Origin: Scleroderma bovista
Lineage: Eukaryota; Basidiomycota; Agaricomycetes; Boletales; Sclerodermataceae
Length of the DNA stretch: 35,855 nucleotides
Reading direction: 5' to 3'
Assembly (NCBI GenBank): GCA_037178675.1
Contig: JAYMGJ010000634.1
Location: forward strand, 1 to 35,855
Below the pieces are notes generated by a model. That model did not search any database, was not told where the DNA came from, and saw only the letters and a program-made list of their open reading frames with translations. Of the stretch, positions 29,723-35,855 are shown in pieces. Both the position numbers and the translations under genes were made by a program. Numbering within the stretch: the first letter of the stretch is position 1; every line of letters starts with the position of its first letter.

Positions 29723-32700
29723 TCGAGTCTTCTTTGGACTTAGCTGTACGTATTCTGGACTATAGACTTTCTTGCGCTACTACTCCTGCAGTGCAGGAAA
29801 TATTTAAATACCGCATTGCTTTGTTACGTACAAAAATAGCGAAAACCCACAAAAAAGTGTCTTCGGTAGTTTCTCCTGTTTCTGTTTCTCCTTCTCGCTA
29901 CTCTGTGTTGTCTGTTGATACTATGGACTGTGACTCGGACTATACTACACCTTCTAAGGGGGTCCCTGCAAAGGGCTCGGCGCCGGAAGTAAAATCGAGC
30001 GTGCTTAATTCCCGATCGAATAAAAATATTTCTTCTCCTTCTTTGGCATCTAAGGAACCGGAAAGTCCCGCCGGCAACTTGGAAGTTCTCATGGACTTAC
30101 GAAGGTCCTTCACAATGGAACGTGAAGTGACGGTACCGGTCTGCATCCGCGGACCGCTTAACACTATTAAAGTAGACGCTCTGCTAGACAGTGGCGCTAC
30201 TGGTTGTTTTGTTGACAAGAGCTGGGCTCTTGATCGACGACTTCAGTTATCTAAGCTGGTGAAACCCGTCCCTGTGCTTAACGTAGATGGCACTAGGAAT
30301 CAGGAGGGTGACATCACGCATTATGTATTGTTGACAGTCGGTATTGGGAAACATGCTGAAAAGCTGTGGTGTGCCGTCACGTGCCTTGGAAAAGTGCCGC
30401 TTATCCTTGGCCACACCTGGCTTCAAAAGCACAACCCCGATATAGATTGGGTAACAGGCAAAGTTAATTTAACTAGGTGTCCTCCAGAGTGCAAGTCACT
30501 TTTAGAGACACGCTTTGCTAAGTTATTACGAGAAAATGAGTCTCAGGAAACTTGGGTACAAGCTTTGAAAGCTCATGAATCAAAGGTCACTATCGATGAG
30601 TCGACCCTAGAGGAAGCTCAGAAGCAGGTCCCTAAAGAGTACTGGGAGTTCTTAGATGTATTTAGTAAAAAGTCGTCAGAGCGCATGCCGCTAAGAAAAC
30701 CTTGGGATCATGGAATTGATCTGAAAGAAGACTTCCCGCCCAAAAAGGGAAGACTTATTCCGCTCTCTGTTGATGAACAAAAAGAAGTCGAATCGTTCCT
30801 TGATGATCAACTCGCTAAAGGATACATTCGGCCTTCTATTAGTCAGCAGACGTCACCGGTCTTCTTTATCCCAAAAAAGGACGGCAAGAAGCGCATGGTA
30901 CAGGATTACCGCTATGTAAACGACTGGACGATTAAAAATAACTATCCGCTGCCGCTTATCTCTCAGCTTGTTGACAAGCTTAAAGGTTGTAAACTCTTCA
31001 CGAAAATGGACCTTCGGTGGGGTTACAACAATGTGAGGATTCGCGAAGGCGATGAGTGGAAAGCTGCGTTTGTAACGCACAAAGGGGCTTTCGAGCCATT
31101 AGTTATGTATTTCGGTCTCTGTAATTCACCCGCGACATTCCAGAAGATGATGAATGAAATCTTCCATGATATGTCGGATGTCTGCGTGGTGTATATCGAT
31201 GACCTTATGATATTTACGGATACGGACGATCAGGAAAAGCATGATAGAATCGTGCTGGAAGTTTTGAAACGTTTACGTGATAACGATTTGTTTGTCAAAC
31301 CTGAGAAGTGTCGCTTCAGAGTCACCGAAGTCGACTTCCTCGGTATGATCGTGTCACGTGAGGGTATCAAAATGGACCCTGAAAAAGTTAATGCTATTTT
31401 GAAATGGCCTGAGCCAACGAACGTAAAGCAGGTTCGCGCGTTCTTAGGTCTCGGCAATTTCTATAGACGCTTCATTAAAGATTATGCGATCATGGCTAGA
31501 CCCATGACGGACCTTACGTGTAAAGATACGGTATTTAACTTTGGAGAAAAGGAACGCGCTGCGTTTGAGGCTTTGAAAGCTGCCTTTACTCGTGCTCCGG
31601 TACTTCAGTACCCCGACCAGGACCGCGAATTCCGCCTCGAAACCGATGCGTCTGAGTTCGCCGTCGGGGGAGTGATATCCGTGAAGTGCGAAGACGGCGA
31701 ATTCAGACCCGTCGCGTACATGTCACATTCCATGACACCTCCAGAACGAAATTATCCTATTCACGATAAAGAGATGCTGGCCATCATAAAAGCAACTGAG
31801 GCCTGGCGCCATTATCTCGAGGCCACTCCTTATGCCTTTGAGATCTACACGGACCATCATAATTTAACGTACTTCACCAAGTCGCAGAACTTGTCTAAGC
31901 GCCAAGCGCGCTGGCAGATGTGGATGACGCGGTTTAACTATTCGCTTATCTATAAAAAGGGAACCCAGATGCACGTTGCAGATCCGCTTAGCAGGCGATC
32001 GGACCATTACGTATCTAGTTCCGACGATAACAAGGACCAGGTCCTGTTGAACCCGGTATCTATTAAACTGATCGACGTCACTGATCAGTCTTACGAAGAG
32101 CGACAGTCGCTCATTACGAACTTTCACGATACTCCTGTTGCTGGTCATAAAGGAGTAAAAGCTACGTATAACGCGCTCAGGAAGCATTATTCTTGGAAAG
32201 GGATGAAAGAGCAGATTCAAACCTACGTAAAGCACTGTCAAAAGTGCCAACAGTCCAAGGTGTCGAATCAAAAGACTTCTGGAAGTCTTATTCCTCTCCC
32301 TACCCCTAGCGGCCCGTGGCTTGACGTCACTATGGACTTTACCGAGATGCCGGAATCCCTCGGTTACAACTATATATTAGTCGTGGTTGATCGGTTCTCC
32401 AAGGAGGTCGTGTTTGTACCTTGCACTAAAGAGGAAACCGCCTTGTCAACCGCTGAGTTATTTAGAGATCATGTCTGGTGTCAGCATGGACTCCCGTCTT
32501 CCGTTGTGTCAGACCGCGGATCGGTCTTTGCAAGCAACTTCCTGGGGGAGTTGTATAGACTCTTAGGCGTTAAAAGGAAAATGTCTACGGCATTTCACCC
32601 TCAAACCGATGGTCAAACGGAGCGGTTGAACCGCGAAATTAATCAGTATCTCCGAACCTACGTTAGTGATCGTCAAAGCGAATGGGCCAAATGGATCAAA

Positions 32701-33465
32701 ATTGCCCAGTTCGTTTGGAACAACACGGTTTCGGAGGTAACCACTGATTCACCGTTTGGAATTACCCGGAGTTATTCCCCTCGTATGGGTGTTGAGCCGG
32801 TCGACACAGTAGCCCCAGCGGCTAAAGACTTTGCCGCCATATTTAATAAAGTTGTTGAGTCTTCTGAGAAGGCAAAACGTAATATGAAGCTTCAGGCGGA
32901 TAAGCATAGAAATCCCGCCCCGGACTATGTTGTAGGCCAACAAGTTTGGCTTTCTACGGACAACCTTCGTATGCTAAATCGTGCTTCTAAGAAGCTTACG
33001 GAGAAGTGGATCGGCCCCTATGAGGTCACTCGAGTAACCCCGAATGCGGTTGAGCTTAAGCTCCCGAAAACTCTTCGGATTCACCCGGTTGTGAATGTTT
33101 CTCGAGTAAAACCTTATTTAGGTCCTCTTCCTGGTCAGCCCGTGTCTCGGCCCGGTCCGGTACATGTCTCTGAAGAACGCGATGAGGAGTACGAAGTGGA
33201 CTATATAGTAGCCTCTCGTATTTATAAAAGGCAGCTCCAGTATTTGGTACACTGGAAAGGGTACGAAGAACATGAGAGAACATGGGAGCCCTCGTCAAAT
33301 TTAAAGAATTCTCCTCTGGTAGTCGAGCGCTTTTACCGAGAAAACCCCTCTGCTCCTCGGAAGCTTCGTATGGCCCGAACGGACTTTGACTCGTTATTTA
33401 GTCGTATCCCCGAAAACCTCACGGTTTGCGACGCTCAGTTCTGCAGTCTGGAATCCTGCACCTGA
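29686..33465 (+). CDS. Pol polyprotein of chromovirus
   Basis: Read as the second half of Gag-Pol in the -1 frame; there is no early ATG (29692 is GTG). Residue numbers count from 29692 (1257 codons). Protease: DALLDSGATGCFVD, Asp 166. Reverse transcriptase: KKDGKKRMVQDYR, YPLPLI, FGLCNSPATFQ and the YIDD active site at 501-504. RNase H: ETDASEFAVGG (Asp 652), EMLAIIKA, YTDHHNL. Integrase: H812, H819, C849, C852 zinc motif, then catalytic Asp 882 (TMDF), Asp 941 (SDRGS) and Glu 977 (TDGQTERLN), a DD35E spacing. Chromodomain at about 1165-1215 (VDYIVASRI, YLVHWKGYEEHERTWEP), which in this group can direct insertion to modified chromatin. All key residues are present and no stop interrupts it, so the enzyme looks functional. 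Confidence 0.94.
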   Translation, partial: RLVSEDKTGILALESSLDLAVRILDYRLSCATTPAVQEIFKYRIALLRTKIAKTHKKVSSVVSPVSVSPSRYSVLSVDTMDCDSDYTTPSKGVPAKGSAPEVKSSVLNSRSNKNISSPSLASKEPESPAGNLEVLMDLRRSFTMEREVTVPVCIRGPLNTIKVDALLDSGATGCFVDKSWALDRRLQLSKLVKPVPVLNVDGTRNQEGDITHYVLLTVGIGKHAEKLWCAVTCLGKVPLILGHTWLQKHNPDIDWVTGKVNLTRCPPECKSLLETRFAKLLRENESQETWVQALKAHESKVTIDESTLEEAQKQVPKEYWEFLDVFSKKSSERMPLRKPWDHGIDLKEDFPPKKGRLIPLSVDEQKEVESFLDDQLAKGYIRPSISQQTSPVFFIPKKDGKKRMVQDYRYVNDWTIKNNYPLPLISQLVDKLKGCKLFTKMDLRWGYNNVRIREGDEWKAAFVTHKGAFEPLVMYFGLCNSPATFQKMMNEIFHDMSDVCVVYIDDLMIFTDTDDQEKHDRIVLEVLKRLRDNDLFVKPEKCRFRVTEVDFLGMIVSREGIKMDPEKVNAILKWPEPTNVKQVRAFLGLGNFYRRFIKDYAIMARPMTDLTCKDTVFNFGEKERAAFEALKAAFTRAPVLQYPDQDREFRLETDASEFAVGGVISVKCEDGEFRPVAYMSHSMTPPERNYPIHDKEMLAIIKATEAWRHYLEATPYAFEIYTDHHNLTYFTKSQNLSKRQARWQMWMTRFNYSLIYKKGTQMHVADPLSRRSDHYVSSSDDNKDQVLLNPVSIKLIDVTDQSYEERQSLITNFHDTPVAGHKGVKATYNALRKHYSWKGMKEQIQTYVKHCQKCQQSKVSNQKTSGSLIPLPTPSGPWLDVTMDFTEMPESLGYNYILVVVDRFSKEVVFVPCTKEETALSTAELFRDHVWCQHGLPSSVVSDRGSVFASNFLGELYRLLGVKRKMSTAFHPQTDGQTERLNREINQYLRTYVSDRQSEWAKWIKIAQFVWNNTVSEVTTDSPFGITRSYSPRMGVEPVDTVAPAAKDFAAIFNKVVESSEKAKRNMKLQADKHRNPAPDYVVGQQVWLSTDNLRMLNRASKKLTEKWIGPYEVTRVTPNAVELKLPKTLRIHPVVNVSRVKPYLGPLPGQPVSRPGPVHVSEERDEEYEVDYIVASRIYKRQLQYLVHWKGYEEHERTWEPSSNLKNSPLVVERFYRENPSAPRKLRMARTDFDSLFSRIPENLTVCDAQFCSLESCT

Positions 33466-33476
33466 GGGGGGAGTAG
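33465..33476 (+). other. Polypurine tract of chromovirus
   Basis: AGGGGGGAG at 33465-33473, overlapping the last base of the Pol stop and followed by TAG directly before the 3' LTR. It is the expected primer for plus-strand DNA synthesis. Confidence 0.85.
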
Positions 33477-33847
33477 TGTTACGGTCCAACTTTTTATCTT
33501 ATCTAATCTGCGATTAGATAGCGTTTATCTTATCTTAGTGTACAGCCTCTATCTTATCTACCTAGTCTAGACCTGTACCTCGTGCTGTACACGCTGCCAC
33601 CCTTGACATCATTACGCATAGCCTTAGCTCCACAGTGATGTCATTACATAGCCTTCTACCTGCACGTAGCCTCATGGATAGCCTCGCGTAGCCCTCGTGT
33701 ATAGTAGTATATATACCGTGCAATCCAGCACCCAGAGGCTCCCCATTCGAGCTCATCTTGGGTTATTGCTCTAGATCCTCGCGTCCTATTTCCTCTCAGA
33801 GTCTCGCGTGTAGTTGGGTCTTAGGTGTTCTGCCTAGGGTCATCTCA
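33477..33847 (+). repeat. 3' LTR of chromovirus
   Basis: It begins TGTTACGGTCC and ends GGTCATCTCA, the same length as the 5' LTR and differing from it only by two adjacent bases near 33792. The next bases (CCCCATCATTG) belong to the GT-rich array and do not repeat the 5' flank. Confidence 0.93.
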
Positions 33848-33852
33848 CCCCA

Positions 33853-34470
33853 TCATTGTGTGATTGTCAACGCGGGGGTGGTGGGTGGTAGTGGGTCGGT
33901 GTCATCGCCGTTGTCGCGTTGGTGGGCCAGTGTGGTGGTGGCCAGTGTCTCACATTGTTGACGTCGGTGATGGTCGTCGTCGACGCAGTTAGGTGGTGGT
34001 CGCATCGTTGGCCGTTGTCGTCGCATTGGTGGTCGACGACGCCGCTGTCGTTGTTGTTGTCAATGTTGGTGGCCATGTCGACGACGTTGAGGGTGGGGTC
34101 GTCGTTGTCGTTGTTGTCATTGGTGGCTGCGTCGAGGACACAGACGGTGGGGTGTTGTTGTTGTCCTCGACGCTGGTGGTGGAGTGGTGGTGGTGGGTGT
34201 CATCGTCCCGCACCTGCCATCGCTGTCCTCGTGCTTGTCAGCCTTGTCCTCGTCGCGTCATCCTCACCGTCACCATCCTGTCATCATTGTCATTGCCATC
34301 CATGTGGGTGTTGGTGATGGTGGGGTTGGGCGATTTGCGGGCGGTGGTGGTGTTGTCGACAGCTATGACGCTGGGGCTGGTGCGGTCACCATGGCATTGT
34401 TGTTGTCGACGATGACACTGGTCGTCGTCGTCGCTGCGGGTGCTGCGGGTGGTCATTGTCAGCAGTGGTA
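33853..34470. repeat. GT-rich triplet-type low-complexity array
   Basis: The plus strand is dominated by GTC, GTT, GTG and TGG triplets (GTTGTTGTCGTCG, GGTGGTGGTCG). All frames are open for long distances, producing Val-rich and His/Thr-rich translations that are not genes. It has the same style as 7191-7580 and the reverse of the composition beyond the hairpin. Confidence 0.65.
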
Positions 34471-34504
34471 GACGGGGTTTGAAGTACTTACCTTAGTGTA
34501 TGGA

Positions 34505-34591
34505 ACGTGGGACTTAGAAAAAAAATTGGAGTTGTTGTGATTACAAATCACATCACAACAACTCCAAATATTCTCTACATAAGTCCCACGT
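34505..34591. repeat. 87-bp inverted-repeat hairpin (MITE-like)
   Basis: Outer arms ACGTGGGACTTA (34505-34516) and TAAGTCCCACGT (34580-34591) are perfect over 12 bases. Inner arms TTGGAGTTGTTGTGA (34526-34540) and TCACAACAACTCCAA (34553-34567) are perfect over 15. An A-rich stretch opposite ATATTCTCTACA and a 12-base loop separate them. It contains no coding sequence and no target duplication is obvious. It could be a small MITE, the apex of a larger inversion, or a hairpin-RNA source. Confidence 0.8.
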
Positions 34592-34679
34592 CACCTCCGT
34601 CTCCCATTCAACCACGATGACCACAACTCGCTATCAGGTACGTACCACCATATGCAGCGCCCGCCACTAACACACGACC

Positions 34680-35345
34680 ACGACAGCCCCAGCGTCATCC
34701 AATGATAACGACCCCCCACCTGTCGTCTCTGACGGACGACCACAGACGACCACGACCCCCATCCCAGCGCCGTCCAACGACAACGATGAACCCCAGCCCA
34801 TCCTCTCTGACGGACGACCACAACCCCCATCCCAGTGCCGTCCAATGACGACAGCGACCCCCAGCCCGTCCTCTCTGACGGACGACGACGACCCCCCCAC
34901 CTGTCGTCTCTGACGGATGACCATGACCCCCATCCCAGCGCCGTCCAACGACGATGGCGACCCCCAGCCCGTCCTCTGATGGACAACGACGACCCCCATC
35001 CCAGTGTCGTCCAACGACGACGACCCCCTGCCCATCGTCTCTGACGGATGACCACGACCCCCATCCCAGTGCCGTCCAACAACGACGGCGACCCCCAGCC
35101 TGTCCTCTCTGATGGACAACCACGGACAACCACGACCCCCATCCCAGCACCCCATCCCAGCGTCGTCCAATGACGACGATGACTACCCCTACGTCGCCTC
35201 TAACAGACAAAGACTGATGATAACCACCGCCATCCCAGCATTGTCCAACGACGACAACGACAATGACCCCACCACCACCAGCGATGACAACGACACAGGC
35301 AACAGCGTCAACAACCACAACGACGATGACCAGCCCCAGTGATGA
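34680..35345. repeat. AC-rich minisatellite with ~66-68-bp units
   Basis: The word CCCCCATCCCAG starts units at 34756, 34824, 34927, 34993, 35058 and 35136, mostly 65-68 bases apart with two longer gaps. Each unit continues CGCCGTCCAACGACGACGG, CGACCCCCAGCCC and GTCCTCTCTGACGGACGACC. Beyond 35200 the units fade into GACAACGAC triplets. The minus-strand frames of up to 218 codons across it are periodic Gly/Trp/Val/Arg artefacts. Confidence 0.85.
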
Positions 35346-35629
35346 TGACACTCCCCACGTTCCCCATCCCCAGCATTCGCCAGAACATCGCCCGAAGATG
35401 ACGATGGCATTCTCCCAGCCCAGCGTCGTCTGGTGACTGCAATGACGCGTGCCCCATGTCCCCCAGCCCCAGCATTGATGATGCCCCCCTATTCGTATAT
35501 AATATATATTTGTTGTACTAGTGTTTTTTTGTTCAGAATTAATATAAATTTATTAGCATGAATATTGAATAAATTAAGTGGCAAAAGAATACAGATGGAT
35601 ACAGCTAATGGCCTTGCTGGTTTGGCTAA
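35346..35629. other. AT-rich spacer
   Basis: It passes from fading minisatellite to AT-rich sequence (TATATAATATATATTTG near 35496). No gene is seen. Confidence 0.4.
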
Positions 35630-35855
35630 TCTTAATAGTCTAATTGGTCTGACTGGTCTGAGTCTCTGAATTGTCTGGCCAGTCTTACTGATGTGACTTG
35701 TCTGGGTGGCCTGACTGGTCTGGTTGGTCTGGATTGTCTTAACTGTCTGACCAACTTACTATCTAAGGGGTCTGACAGGTCTGACAGTCTGGGTGATCTG
35801 ATTGGGCTGGGTGGTCTGGATGGTCTGGACTGTCTTGACTGTCTGACTGACTTAC
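35630..35855 (-). repeat. CAGTCAGAC-type satellite, inverted
   Basis: GGTCTGACTGGTCTG, GTCTGACAGTCTGGG and GTCTGACTGACTTAC are reverse complements of the units at 26262-27510. The array runs off the end of the window. The 8.1 kb between the two arrays, containing the chromovirus, is thus bounded by satellite in opposite orientation. Confidence 0.85.

Larger units (their letters stand above)
27511..33847 (+). mobile_element. Complete Ty3/gypsy chromovirus (Tf1/sushi-like), 6.3 kb
   Basis: Two LTRs of about 371 bp bound a full set of parts in order: self-priming site, long leader, Gag with zinc knuckle, -1 frameshift signal, Pol (protease, RT, RNase H, integrase, chromodomain) and polypurine tract. 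The RT-RNaseH-integrase order defines Ty3/gypsy and the C-terminal chromodomain defines a chromovirus. The LTRs differ at only two adjacent bases and both main frames are open, so the copy is young and may be active. Its left flank is the CAGTCAGAC satellite, its right flank a GT-rich array, and no 5-bp target duplication is seen (CCAGA versus CCCCA). Confidence 0.93.

Noticed and set aside
27506..33852. CCAGA/CCCCA as a degenerate target duplication of the chromovirus
   Set aside because: Two of five bases differ while the LTRs differ by only two in 371, so a decayed duplication is not credible.
34591..35410. Long minus-strand frames (up to 218 codons, Gly/Trp/Val/Arg-rich) over the AC array
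   Set aside because: All frames are open at once because the units are built of triplets with few stops; the translations are periodic and overlap each other.

Overview
The window looks like a repeat-rich, probably heterochromatic stretch of a basidiomycete (Agaricomycetes-like) nuclear genome. The evidence is very short GT-AG introns (about 37-85 bases), host-like genes split into small exons, a KilA-N/APSES (Bqt4-like) gene, remnants of a Crypton/DIRS-like tyrosine recombinase and fungal types of LTR retrotransposon. No rRNA, tRNA or CRISPR array was recognised. Placement below the level of basidiomycete is inference.

Left part (1-10.5 kb): AT-rich repeated non-coding DNA, a small candidate gene on the minus strand (2692-3093), a frameshifted tyrosine-recombinase pseudogene (3225-3830), a minus-strand multi-exon hypothetical gene (4289-5440), a divergent six-exon plus-strand gene for a Zn2Cys6-like protein with a nuclear-localisation stretch and coiled coil (5729-6912), and a minus-strand multi-exon proline-rich hypothetical gene (about 7772-9990) whose 3' exons chain in phase.

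Middle part (10.5-21.3 kb): arrays of GT/AC-rich minisatellites, a solo LTR with a perfect 5-bp target duplication (11012-11355), a second recombinase relic, a solo LTR of the same family inserted inside an older reverse-oriented copy (16912-17648), a Bqt4-like KilA-N gene (18869-19571, minus) and degenerate tandem exon-like repeats.

Right part (21.3-35.9 kb): a Ty1/copia element broken by about ten TGA and one TAG stops and cut off by a CAGTCAGAC-type satellite. Next comes a complete, apparently young Ty3/gypsy chromovirus (27511-33847) with near-identical LTRs, a Tf1/sushi-style self-priming site, Gag, a textbook -1 frameshift signal, Pol (protease, RT, RNase H, integrase, chromodomain) and a polypurine tract. 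It is followed by a GT-rich array, an 87-bp hairpin and an AC-rich 66-68-bp minisatellite. The window ends in the CAGTCAGAC satellite again, in the opposite orientation.

Functionally, the only element that looks capable of autonomous activity is the chromovirus. The host-like genes are small, mostly unrecognised, and show exon/intron-unit duplications and some breaks. Most long open frames in the GT/AC-rich and CAGTCAGAC arrays are by-products of sequence periodicity and were left out.
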